Below are positions 52,913 to 61,171 of a stretch of 64,000 nt of DNA, one piece after another (position 1 is the stretch's first letter; the number at the start of each line of letters is the position of its first letter). The notes below the pieces were generated by a model. It was not told the DNA's origin. It ran no database searches and worked only from the letters and a program-made list of their open reading frames with translations. The position numbers and the translations under genes were made by a program. Source of the stretch: JAABPW01 sp037132275 (GTDB taxonomy: Bacteria; Verrucomicrobiota; Kiritimatiellia; CAIKKV01; CAITUY01); NCBI GenBank assembly GCA_037132275.1, contig JBAXPK010000001.1, forward strand, positions 1 to 64,000, written 5' to 3'.

Positions 52913-54351
52913 GCAGACCGGCTCGCGACGCCCTCATCCCCTCGCAGGAAAATCGACTCATGTTCGACCGCATTGCGCGGCGTTATGACCTGTTGAACTC
53001 CCTGATGTCATTGGGCCTGCACCGCATCTGGCGGCGTAGGGCCGTCCAAATGCTTTGCACAACCGGCGGCCATGATGTCCTCGATATCGGATGCGGTACC
53101 GGCGACATTGCCATTGCCGTGCTACGAAAAGATCCGGCGGCCCGTCTTACCGGCATTGATCTATCTACCCCCATGATTGAGCTAGCGGAGCGAAAAACCC
53201 GCGCGGCGGGCCTGCAACTCCGGGCCGCCTATCAGACAGGTGATGCCACTGCCCTGGCGTTTGGCAACGGCTCTTTTGATGGCATCGTAAGCGCCTTCTG
53301 CCTGAGAAATATCGACGACCGCGCGAAGGCCTTTTGCGAGATGCGGCGTGTCCTCCGTCCCGGTGGCACCCTAGTCATCCTGGAGTTAACCAAACCTGCC
53401 TCCCCCGTGACACGTCTGGTTCACCGAGTTCATACCCGGCGGATAATCCCATTGCTGGGATCGCTCCTGTCTCAAGGCAGCGCCTACCGTTATCTGGCCG
53501 ACTCCATCGAACATTTCCCGCCACCCGACACAATCGTCTCCGAGCTGACCGATGCCGGGTTTACCCACGCCACCCACATTCCACTGACCGGCGGCTTCGT
53601 CACCTTATTCACCGCCCAAGCACCTCGCCCCTACTCCTTTGCCGCACCCGCCTTTGCCAACTCAGCGCCACTGGCTCAATTCATACCCGTGGTAAGCCCT
53701 GGCTCCCGTGTCGTTCTTAATATCCCGGCACACTTAGTGGAACCGCTTTTAAACGGGACAATGGATGCCGCGTTAATTCCGGTTGCGGCCCTATTCACCA
53801 ACCCGACACTGACGCCGCTGGGAGATATTGGCATCTGTGCCGGCAACAGAGTCCGCAGTGTATTACTCCGATGCAACCGACCACTTGTCCAAGTTAACAC
53901 AGTATGCCTCGACCCTGCCTCACGGACGTCTAACGCCCTGGCGCTTATTCTCCTGCACCAATACTGGAAACGTTCCGTAAAGATTGTTACCGACCCGACC
54001 AACGCCGATGCCTGTGTCGTCATCGGTGACCGGGCCCTCTGCGAAGCCCCGGGTTCCGGCGGGGATTACGATCTGGCGGAGGCTTGGAATCAAATGACCG
54101 GCTTGCCCTTTGTGTTTGCCGTGTGGGCAGTACGTCGCAACCACCCCGATCCAGAGGGGTTAACAAAAGTGATCCACGCCGCCAAGCGGGCCGGCGTCGC
54201 CGCTATTCCCGAAATCGCACGTCAGCAGGCCATCAAATTGGGGCTCAGCCAGACTGTAGCCCTGGACTATTTCACCGAGTGCATCACCTACGACATTGGC
54301 CCGAAGGAACGCCAGGCTATGGCGTTGTTCGAGAAATTTCTTGAGCCTTGA
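52909..54351 (+). CDS. menG-mqnA: Fusion: demethylmenaquinone methyltransferase MenG/UbiE + chorismate dehydratase MqnA
   Basis: 480 residues in one frame. Residues 1-237 are a UbiE/MenG methyltransferase: MFDRIARRYDLLNSLMSLGLHRIWRR, VLDIGCGTGDIAIA (57-70), DATALAFGNGSFDGIVSAFCLRNI and the usual end TGGFVTLFTA. Residues 241-480 are MqnA: FANSAPLAQF (compare the YLN.xPL opening), MDAALIPVAALF, RVRSVLLRCNRPL (314-326), CLDPASRTSNALALILL (333-349), VIGDRALCE and LAEAWNQMTGLPFVFAVWA (389-407). The first step (chorismate dehydration) and last step (C-methylation) of menaquinone synthesis are thus joined. The ATG overlaps the ubiD stop. Confidence 0.9.
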   Translation: MSRPARDALIPSQENRLMFDRIARRYDLLNSLMSLGLHRIWRRRAVQMLCTTGGHDVLDIGCGTGDIAIAVLRKDPAARLTGIDLSTPMIELAERKTRAAGLQLRAAYQTGDATALAFGNGSFDGIVSAFCLRNIDDRAKAFCEMRRVLRPGGTLVILELTKPASPVTRLVHRVHTRRIIPLLGSLLSQGSAYRYLADSIEHFPPPDTIVSELTDAGFTHATHIPLTGGFVTLFTAQAPRPYSFAAPAFANSAPLAQFIPVVSPGSRVVLNIPAHLVEPLLNGTMDAALIPVAALFTNPTLTPLGDIGICAGNRVRSVLLRCNRPLVQVNTVCLDPASRTSNALALILLHQYWKRSVKIVTDPTNADACVVIGDRALCEAPGSGGDYDLAEAWNQMTGLPFVFAVWAVRRNHPDPEGLTKVIHAAKRAGVAAIPEIARQQAIKLGLSQTVALDYFTECITYDIGPKERQAMALFEKFLEP

Positions 54352-54399
54352 AATAGCTTAGTGTATAGCTATAGCTAAATTAATGGCGACACAGAAAGA

Positions 54400-54433
54400 G
54401 ATCCAACGGATCGGTCGGATCCGACGGATCGAA
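54400..54433. repeat. GGATC-rich palindromic repeat
   Basis: The run GATCCAACGGATCGGTCGGATCC, continuing into GACGGATCGA, contains the perfect palindrome GTCGGATCCGAC and several half-copies. Just upstream, TATAGCTATAGCTA is another short repeat. Both lie in the non-coding gap after menG-mqnA. Confidence 0.6.
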
Positions 54434-54561
54434 TAAAAGACTGCCCCCTGTGCGGGAAACCCATGGCCCTCAGAATCGCCCGTCAGGGCAAGAACTCCGG
54501 TTCCCAGTTCTGGGGTTGCACGGATTACCCGACCTGCAAGGGCACGCGCCCAGCGGATTAG
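54430..54561 (+). pseudogene. Topoisomerase-type C4 zinc-finger fragment without a clear start
   Basis: The frame encodes RIKDCPLCGKPMALRIARQG, then KNSGSQFWGCTDYPTCKGTRPAD and a stop. This is a complete zf-C4_Topoisom module (C..C-x19-22-C...C). The only in-frame ATG (54472) lies after the first cysteine pair, and the frame is closed by TAA at 54376 upstream, so a full-length start would need ATT or ATA. It is therefore probably the tail of a decayed gene, or a small protein with an unusual start. It ends tail-to-tail with larC, overlapping it by four bases. Confidence 0.5.
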
Positions 54562-55757
54562 TCCAACTGCTTCCGACTTTCGGTTTGCGCGCTCTCATAG
54601 ACAACCCGCACGGGAACATTGTGAAGGATCGCCGCCTTCACACAATCCTCGTATTCAGGTGAGGCCGTGACCGGCGTCCCGTGCCAGCGCCCTATCTTGG
54701 CCCGGATGAGTCCGTAATCGGTCACCACGTCCAGGGTTTCGCGCTCCAGCATCGTACGGCGGGTCAGGTGCTCTCGGACGCCAAACGTGGTGCTCTCGGT
54801 AAAAATCAAGTCCAGCATCACCGGTTTGAGATCAGGAGCGCAGAGAACTGTGAGCAGTGTGCCAAGCCTCTGTTTCTTCATCTGGATGGCAGTAGTGAAG
54901 GCATCGTAGGCCCCGGCAACCAGCAGTTTTTGGACAAGAGCCCCGACCAGTTCCGGCGTGGTGTCGTCAATGTTGGTTTCCAGTACAAGGCAAATGTCGG
55001 GGTCTTCAACCTTTGGGGATGGGGCTTCAAGCAGGGTGGCGCGAAGCAGGTTGGGACGGTGATTGAGCGTCCGTCGCCCGAACCCGTGCCCAACCGCCTT
55101 GATCACCCATCCGTCGGGCCAGGAGTTGAGAGACTTCCAGGTGGTCAGCAGTGCCGCCCCGGTCGGGGTCACAAGTTCAAAGGGTTCATCGGCATGGCAT
55201 ACCGGAAACCCCTTGAGAAGTTCCACCGTCCCCGGGGCAGGATTCGGAAGTGTTCCGTGGGCGCATTCAATCGTGCCATGCCCTTGCGGAAGTGGTGAAA
55301 AACCGACCCGGTCAATATGCAGAAGGTGAAGAGCCTGGCAGGCCCCGACAATATCAAGAATCGCATCCAGCGCGCCAACCTCATGAAAATGAATATCCTC
55401 CACCGTTTTGCCGTGCACCTTCGCTTCAGCCTCAGCCAGGCGCTCGAATACCCTGATGCTCTGGCGCTTCACTCTCTCTGGAACCGCACATTGTCCGATA
55501 CGCTCGCGAATTTCGAAAAGGCGGCGGTGGGATGCGTGACCGTGATGATGATTAGCCTCGTGAGCATGAACGTTAACACGAGTCCCCTGCATCCCATGTT
55601 CCGTATGCTGGACGGCCTCAATGGAGAGATGGAATTCCCCGAGAGAGGCAAGGATCTCATTCAGGTCGGCGGGGCGGACGCCCAGATCCACAAGGCAGGC
55701 GAGTATCATGTCCCCGCTCGCGCCCCCCACGCTATCGAACCATAATACGCGTTTCAC
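54558..55757 (-). CDS. larC: Nickel-pincer cofactor nickel-insertion protein LarC
   Basis: 399-residue LarC in one continuous frame. It inserts Ni into the pyridinium dithiocarboxylate nucleotide cofactor used by lactate racemase-type enzymes. LWFDSVGGASGDMILACLVDLG opens the protein. A His-rich strip (VNVHAHEANHHHGHASH, 61-77) and VEDIHFHEVGALDAILDIVGA follow. The LarC2 part includes LETNIDDTTPELVGALVQKL and FTESTTFGVREHLTRR. In some lactobacilli LarC is split by a programmed frameshift; here it is not. The start is GTG with AAGGGTGA upstream, 10 bases after larB. Confidence 0.92.
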   Translation of the reverse strand: MKRVLWFDSVGGASGDMILACLVDLGVRPADLNEILASLGEFHLSIEAVQHTEHGMQGTRVNVHAHEANHHHGHASHRRLFEIRERIGQCAVPERVKRQSIRVFERLAEAEAKVHGKTVEDIHFHEVGALDAILDIVGACQALHLLHIDRVGFSPLPQGHGTIECAHGTLPNPAPGTVELLKGFPVCHADEPFELVTPTGAALLTTWKSLNSWPDGWVIKAVGHGFGRRTLNHRPNLLRATLLEAPSPKVEDPDICLVLETNIDDTTPELVGALVQKLLVAGAYDAFTTAIQMKKQRLGTLLTVLCAPDLKPVMLDLIFTESTTFGVREHLTRRTMLERETLDVVTDYGLIRAKIGRWHGTPVTASPEYEDCVKAAILHNVPVRVVYESAQTESRKQLD

Positions 55758-55767
55758 ATTTCACCCT

Positions 55768-56520
55768 TCATGACTTACGCTTCGCCCCCCGGTTGATCAT
55801 GGCGGCCGCCACACCGGCGCCGAAACCGTTGTCAATGTTAACCACAGTAATACCCGGCACACAACTGTTCAACATGGCCAGGAGCGCGGTGATCCCGCCC
55901 AGACTGGTTCCGTACCCAATGCTGGTGGGTACGGCAATAATGGGGCAGTCGGTAAGCCCACCCACCACCGAAGGCAGGGCACCTTCCATACCTGCCGCCA
56001 CAATCAGCACCCGCGCCTTCTTGAGGGTGGGGAGATGATGGAGCAGCCGGTGTAAGCCGGCAACACCGACGTCATAGACCCGCTCCACTCTGGCCCCCAT
56101 GGCCTCGGCAACGAGCGCCGCCTCCTCCGCCACGGGGATATCGGTGGTCCCGGCGGACAGCACGGCGACACACCCGACCGGCCGGGCCCGACGCCCAATC
56201 TCCAGCGTGATCACCCGGGCGGCCTCGTGATACCGGCTTTCAGGAAATGCCTTCTTTACCGCATCGGCCTGTTCTCGCGAGGCGCGCGTGGCTAACACGT
56301 TCTGCCCAGCCTCGTGTAGCGCCCCGACAATACTGGTGACCTGGCTGGATGTTTTCCCCTGACAGAAGATGACTTCGGGAAACCCCCTGCGGCGTAGCCG
56401 GTCGGTGTCGATACGGGCGAAGCCAAGATTTTTTTCGCGTGTGGCCTCAATCTGACGGAGCGCCTCGTCAGGCGCCAAGTTCCCTTCCGCGACGGCATTA
56501 AGCATTGTACGTAAACTCAT
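55768..56520 (-). CDS. larB: Pyridinium-3,5-biscarboxylic acid mononucleotide synthase LarB
   Basis: 250-residue LarB, which carboxylates nicotinic acid adenine dinucleotide in the first step of nickel-pincer cofactor synthesis. LRTMLNAVAEGNLAPDEAL is the N-terminal helix pair. VIFCQGKTSSQ and the PurE-like C-terminal domain (SAGTTDIPVAEEAALVAEAM, AAGMEGALPSVVGGL, VPTSIGYG) are diagnostic. The ATG at 56520 gives the family N-terminus; the frame is open further upstream but overlaps the divergent mqnE-mqnC gene. LarE and LarA were not seen. Confidence 0.92.
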   Translation of the reverse strand: MSLRTMLNAVAEGNLAPDEALRQIEATREKNLGFARIDTDRLRRRGFPEVIFCQGKTSSQVTSIVGALHEAGQNVLATRASREQADAVKKAFPESRYHEAARVITLEIGRRARPVGCVAVLSAGTTDIPVAEEAALVAEAMGARVERVYDVGVAGLHRLLHHLPTLKKARVLIVAAGMEGALPSVVGGLTDCPIIAVPTSIGYGTSLGGITALLAMLNSCVPGITVVNIDNGFGAGVAAAMINRGAKRKS

Positions 56521-56593
56521 TTGAGGATGATGAAAGAGACGGGGAACGGAATCAAGGGTGAAGTTTGCAGGATGTTGTGATAGTCTGCGACAC

Positions 56594-58804
56594 ATGATTG
56601 TTTCCTCAAAACCTTCAAACGACATGGCGCGTCTGTCGGCTTCGGATGCCTTGGAACTCCTGCTCCATGCCGACACGGCTGAACTCATGGGGCGCGCCAA
56701 CCACGTCCGCCTTACCCGGCACGGTCCCATCACTTATTTCACGCACAGCCTGAACCTCAACCCCACCAACGTCTGTGAAAACCGCTGCGAACTCTGCGCT
56801 TTCTGGCGTGAATCCGATGCACCGGACGCCTACATCATGTCTCTGGATCAAGCCCGAGACCGCCTTATCGCCGCCCGCGGCATGGGACTGACCGATCTCC
56901 ATATTGTCGGCGGACTGCACGAAGATATCGGCTTGGACTATTACGAGGCCTTATTCCGTCTGGCCCACGACATCATGCCGTCCGTTCTCGTCCAAGGGCT
57001 GACCGCCGTGGAAATCCATTCCTTGGCTCAACGCTCCCATCTTCCGGTGACAACGGTTTTGCAGCGCTTGCGCGAGGCCGGCCTTAGCGCCATCCCAGGC
57101 GGCGGGGCGGAAATTTTCAGCACTTCCATACGCTCCAAAATCTGCTCCAAAAAGATTTCCGCCGCAGACTGGCTCTCGGTTCACGAGCACGCCCACACTC
57201 TAGGCATCCCCAGCAATGCCACGATGCTCTTCGGTCATCTGGAGAAAGCGGAAGATATTGTCGACCACCTCGCGCAATTGCGGGAGTTGCAGGATCGAAC
57301 AGGCGGCTTCAAGGCTTTCATTCCCCTGCCTTTCCAGCCACAAGGCACCCGCCTATCTGTCACCGGAGGTCCTGGCGGCTATACCATCGCCCGGGTTGTC
57401 GCCATCGCCCGTCTGTTTTTGGATAATATTCCTCACGTCCGCATGCTTGTGAACTATGTTGAACGCAAACTGCTTCAAGTTCTGCTGGAAGGCGGCGTGG
57501 ATGACGTCGGGGGCACCAGTCTTGACGAACGCATTGCCAAGGCCGCAGGGGCGCCCACCGGTCAACGGTTTGGTTCAACGGGGGAAATGGCTTCCTTTAT
57601 TTCAAATATGGGGCTCACTCCCCGTCTGGTCAACAGCCGCTACGAGGCCGCAGACCCGGAATCCACGCCACCTCCTCCCGGGAGGGTTCAGGGATGGGTT
57701 CCAACGCCTTCTCCGGCTTTGACCGCCACGCTCCATAAAGCCCGTTGCGGCGAAAGACTCACAGCGGCCAATGCCGTTACGCTGCTCGATGAGGCCGAAC
57801 TGGATCAATTGGGTGCCTTGGCCCATCACCGTCGCCAGCAGATGGTTCCCGGAAATCTCGGCACGTTTATTATAGACAGAAACCTCTCCAGCACCAATAT
57901 CTGCGAAGCTGGCTGTAAGTTTTGCGCCTTCCATGTGGCGCCCGGATCCGAGAAAGGCTTCTGCCTGTCCTCCGACGAAATCTTGCAACAGGTGGTTGAA
58001 TCGGCTGACTGCGGGGCAACCCAGGTTTTGATTCAAGGAGGCCTGAACCCGGATCTCGACCTTGCCTTCTACGAACATGTATTCATGGCCATTAAACAGA
58101 AGGTGCAGGTTTGCGTGCACTCTCTCTCTCCAACAGAAATCACCTACTTTGCCCGGAAAAGCGGTCTCTCAGTACGCGAGACGCTCGAACGGTTGCGTCG
58201 TGCGGGACTCGACTCGCTACCGGGAGGCGGCGCGGAAATCCTGGTGGACGAAGTTCGTCAACGGGTCAGCCCTAAAAAAATTGGCGTTGACGACTGGTTC
58301 GCCGTCATGGAAACGGCTCAGAACATGGGAATGAAAACCACGGCCACCATGGTTTATGGACTCGGGGAAACAAGCGCGCAACGGGTGGAGCATTTGCTCC
58401 GCGTTCGCGACCTGCAGGACAAGACCGGCGGCTTCACCGCCTTCATTCCATGGAGTTTCCAATCCAACAAAACCCAATGGAAACAAAGCCAAGCCACCGG
58501 AGCGGATTACCTGCGCATGGTCGCCCTCGCCCGTTTGGTTCTCGACAATATCCCCCATATTCAGGCTGGCTGGGTCACCGAGGGCCCTGATCTGGCCCAA
58601 CTGGCGCTCGTATTCGGGGCCGATGATTTTGGCGGTGTCCTAATGGATGAACAGGTTGTCCGTTCCACCGGCACAACCTATGCCATTGCCCCGGATCGGG
58701 TCGTAGCCTTAATCGCGGAATCCGGCCTTACCCCAGCCCAGCGCGATACGCAGTACAAGATTCTGCACCGGTATGAACCATCCGGGCATAGGCGGGGCAA
58801 TTAA
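56594..58804 (+). CDS. mqnE-mqnC: Fusion: aminofutalosine synthase MqnE + dehypoxanthine futalosine cyclase MqnC
   Basis: 736 residues with two complete radical-SAM enzymes. The MqnE half (1-355) has NPTNVCENRCELCAFWRES with cluster cysteines 61, 65 and 68, IPGGGAEIFSTSIRSKICSKKIS and GGTSLDERIAKAAGA. A Pro-rich linker (about 356-375) follows. The MqnC half (376-736) has SSTNICEAGCKFCAFHV with cysteines 437, 441 and 444, LIQGGLNPDLDLAFYEHVF, LPGGGAEILVDEVRQRVSPKK and YGLGETSAQRVEHL. The chain would make aminofutalosine and later cyclise dehypoxanthine futalosine. ATG 56594 is preferred to GTG 56558. It overlaps waaA tail-to-tail by four bases. Confidence 0.94.
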   Translation: MIVSSKPSNDMARLSASDALELLLHADTAELMGRANHVRLTRHGPITYFTHSLNLNPTNVCENRCELCAFWRESDAPDAYIMSLDQARDRLIAARGMGLTDLHIVGGLHEDIGLDYYEALFRLAHDIMPSVLVQGLTAVEIHSLAQRSHLPVTTVLQRLREAGLSAIPGGGAEIFSTSIRSKICSKKISAADWLSVHEHAHTLGIPSNATMLFGHLEKAEDIVDHLAQLRELQDRTGGFKAFIPLPFQPQGTRLSVTGGPGGYTIARVVAIARLFLDNIPHVRMLVNYVERKLLQVLLEGGVDDVGGTSLDERIAKAAGAPTGQRFGSTGEMASFISNMGLTPRLVNSRYEAADPESTPPPPGRVQGWVPTPSPALTATLHKARCGERLTAANAVTLLDEAELDQLGALAHHRRQQMVPGNLGTFIIDRNLSSTNICEAGCKFCAFHVAPGSEKGFCLSSDEILQQVVESADCGATQVLIQGGLNPDLDLAFYEHVFMAIKQKVQVCVHSLSPTEITYFARKSGLSVRETLERLRRAGLDSLPGGGAEILVDEVRQRVSPKKIGVDDWFAVMETAQNMGMKTTATMVYGLGETSAQRVEHLLRVRDLQDKTGGFTAFIPWSFQSNKTQWKQSQATGADYLRMVALARLVLDNIPHIQAGWVTEGPDLAQLALVFGADDFGGVLMDEQVVRSTGTTYAIAPDRVVALIAESGLTPAQRDTQYKILHRYEPSGHRRGN

Positions 58805-60117
58805 ACCTTATGATGTCCATCCGTCGCTGACACTCTGACCGCCTGCTCCACTGTGGCCCTGATGCTGCCCCGATTTTTGAGGACCAGGGCGCCGGCGTGA
58901 TCGCCAATGGTTTTGCGCATCGATTCATCGGCAAGCAGTTGATCCAACACTGTATTCAGTTCTACCGTGGTATTCACTTGGATCAAGGCCCCGGCGGCCT
59001 TGAATTCGCGCACGATATCGGTAAAATTCTCCATATTTGGGCCCACCACCACGGGTTTGCCACAGACGGCCGGCTCGATGATATTCTGGCCGCCATGTTG
59101 GGTCAGGCTTTTCCCAATGAAAATAACCGTGGCTGCCGAATAGAGATGCCGCAACTCACCCGTGGTATCCAGCAAGAGAACCGCCGGCGAAGCCCCTGTC
59201 CCGTCCCCCGCGCCCTTGCTGCGTTGCACATACGTCAGGCTCCGCCGCTCGATCAGTCCCACCACCTCATCCCGACGCTCGGCATGACGCGGAACAAGAA
59301 TCAGCTTCAGGGCGGGATATTTCACCTTCGCCTGGACGAAATAGTCGAGAAGCACCTCTTCCTCACCCGGCCAGGTTGACCCCCCCAGCAAAATCAAATC
59401 GCCGGCGGCCATTTGCGCCGCGGCCAATATTGACGCCGCCATTTCCGGATTACCCGGCTCCTTGAGCGCCACATCATACTTCGCGCTGCCGGTTTCCTGA
59501 ACGCGCCCGGGCGACACTCCCAGCGACAGATACCGATCCCGATCCTGAGGGCCCTGCACACACAAATGATCCAACATGTTGAGTAAAGGGGTAAAAATCC
59601 ATCGAAGACGATAATAGCCCTTGAAAGAACGATCGGACATCCGCCCATTGATTAACATCATGGGAATTTTTTTTGCGTTACTCAACCGAATCAGGTTCGG
59701 CCAAAATTCACATTCCGTCAGCACCAGCATCTGCGGCCGCAACAGCCCCAGCACACGCCGAATAACGACGGGGAAATCGACGGGGAAATAGACCAGCGCA
59801 TCGGCCTTATTCATGGCCTTGGTCGCCAAGGAATGCGCCGTAGACGTGTTAACGGTCATTACAAAGGCGATGTCCGGTTGCGCCTGCCTCCATTCTTCCA
59901 TAAGCCTGAGCGCCACATAGGTTTCACCCACGCTCACGGCATGAACCCAGACACGGGGCCGCTGGCCGATGCGGGCCTTCAATTCCGCGTCATAGAGCCC
60001 CAGCCGCTGCATAAAGCCCTTTGCATAGCCGCCCCGCCGACACATCCGGAACAGGAAATACGGCAACATCGCCAGGAACAGGATGGGGAACAATAAATTA
60101 TAGATCAGCCAAATCAT
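58801..60117 (-). CDS. waaA: 3-deoxy-D-manno-octulosonic acid (Kdo) transferase
   Basis: 438-residue WaaA/KdtA, a GT-B glycosyltransferase that adds Kdo from CMP-Kdo to lipid A precursor at the inner membrane. An N-terminal membrane anchor (4-21) is followed by VWVHAVSVGETYVALRLMEEW, LTECEFWPNLIRLS, INGRMSDRSFKGYYRL, GGSTWPGEEEVLL, FIGKSLTQHGGQNIIEPAVCGKPVVVGPNMENF. The length is typical. It supports an LPS-bearing outer membrane. The gene lies 6 bases after the recombinase gene. Confidence 0.94.
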   Translation of the reverse strand: MIWLIYNLLFPILFLAMLPYFLFRMCRRGGYAKGFMQRLGLYDAELKARIGQRPRVWVHAVSVGETYVALRLMEEWRQAQPDIAFVMTVNTSTAHSLATKAMNKADALVYFPVDFPVVIRRVLGLLRPQMLVLTECEFWPNLIRLSNAKKIPMMLINGRMSDRSFKGYYRLRWIFTPLLNMLDHLCVQGPQDRDRYLSLGVSPGRVQETGSAKYDVALKEPGNPEMAASILAAAQMAAGDLILLGGSTWPGEEEVLLDYFVQAKVKYPALKLILVPRHAERRDEVVGLIERRSLTYVQRSKGAGDGTGASPAVLLLDTTGELRHLYSAATVIFIGKSLTQHGGQNIIEPAVCGKPVVVGPNMENFTDIVREFKAAGALIQVNTTVELNTVLDQLLADESMRKTIGDHAGALVLKNRGSIRATVEQAVRVSATDGHHKV

Positions 60118-60123
60118 GGATCA

Positions 60124-61158
60124 TTACGCCCGTGGGTGCGCATCATTGTACACTTTCTTCAATTTTTCCACCGTAACATGCGTATAAATCTGGGTGGTGG
60201 AAAGACTGGCATGGCCCAGGAGTTCCTGAACACTCCGCAGATCGGCACCGGCATCCAGCATGTGGGTGGCGAAGGAATGACGCAGGGCGTGCGGCGATAT
60301 TTCCGGATTCAAATTGGCCGCTAACAGGTATTTCTTCAACAATCGCTCCACGGAGCGGCTCGTCAGTTTACTGCCATGAACATTCAGAAAAAGCGGCCTG
60401 TCATTGGGGCGCCGACGCTCGAGTTCAGGCCAGAGCTCATTGCGAAGCGCCAGGGAGACCTTTAACGTTTTGGCAGCGGGCCGCCCCAAGGCGCACAGCC
60501 GTTCCTTCTTCCCTTTCCCACGCACTTGCACCACGCCGCTCAGCCTATCTACCTGGGGTTCAAGCAGCCCGACAATCTCGGAAATACGCCCCCCCGTGCT
60601 GTATAACACTTCCCAGATCGCCTGGTCGCGATGGGCACAGTATTCCGCCAGTTTCCGCTCCCGCTCCTGTTTCGGTTTCCTGGCATCGGCCCATAGCTTC
60701 ATGGGCATTTCCAAAAGGCGGTTGACCTCATCCGGCGACAGAAAATTCGGCAGTTTTTTCGCGCGTTTTGGGGATTTTAAACCGCTGAATGGGTTTACCG
60801 TCACCAGTCCCTCCCGCTCGATAAATTTGTAGAATGCGCGCAGACTGGACAGTTTTCGCGATGTGGTGGTGGCTTCGCTTCCCCGTTTTTGGAAATCAAT
60901 CAAAAACGCGCGCGACTTGAATCGATCCACCGAACCCCACGGATATGGCGGCAGGGCATCACCTGTCCAAGTGAAGCGGACAAACTGGGCGATATCCATG
61001 AGATAATTGGCCACGGTATGCCGTGAGGCATTGCGCTCATGTTCAAGATGCGCCACATACAGCGACACGTAGGGATCGTCGGTCATCATCGCCCCACCCT
61101 TTCCGGCCCCGCCCGGAGCGGGCACGGCGGAGGCAGCGGTGAGATGAGCGGATTTCAT
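60124..61158 (-). CDS. xerC: Tyrosine recombinase XerC/XerD-like
   Basis: 344 residues if started at 61158; ATG 61089 would give 321. The N-terminal SAM-like core-binding domain is near DPYVSLYVAHLEHERNASRHTVANYL. The catalytic domain has all six active-site positions: Arg in YSTGGRISEIVGL, Lys in RGKGKKERLC, His-x-x-Arg in SPHALRHSFATHML, His in LGHASLSTTQ and Tyr in IYTHV. It has the size and end of chromosome-dimer-resolving XerC/D and no nearby integrase att signs, so a housekeeping role is likely. XerC versus XerD cannot be decided. Confidence 0.88.
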   Translation of the reverse strand: MKSAHLTAASAVPAPGGAGKGGAMMTDDPYVSLYVAHLEHERNASRHTVANYLMDIAQFVRFTWTGDALPPYPWGSVDRFKSRAFLIDFQKRGSEATTTSRKLSSLRAFYKFIEREGLVTVNPFSGLKSPKRAKKLPNFLSPDEVNRLLEMPMKLWADARKPKQERERKLAEYCAHRDQAIWEVLYSTGGRISEIVGLLEPQVDRLSGVVQVRGKGKKERLCALGRPAAKTLKVSLALRNELWPELERRRPNDRPLFLNVHGSKLTSRSVERLLKKYLLAANLNPEISPHALRHSFATHMLDAGADLRSVQELLGHASLSTTQIYTHVTVEKLKKVYNDAHPRA

Positions 61159-61171
61159 AAAATTCCACAGG

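Noticed and set aside
54681..55298. 205-residue plus-strand frame opposite larC
   Set aside because: LarC is diagnostic over its full length; the opposite frame has no family features.
56521..56733. Longer N-terminus for larB
   Set aside because: The extra 71 codons overlap the divergent mqnE-mqnC start and do not resemble LarB; ATG 56520 gives the family N-terminus.
60124..61158. Tyrosine recombinase as a mobile-element integrase
   Set aside because: Size, motifs and housekeeping neighbours fit XerC/D; no att-like repeats or cargo genes are adjacent.
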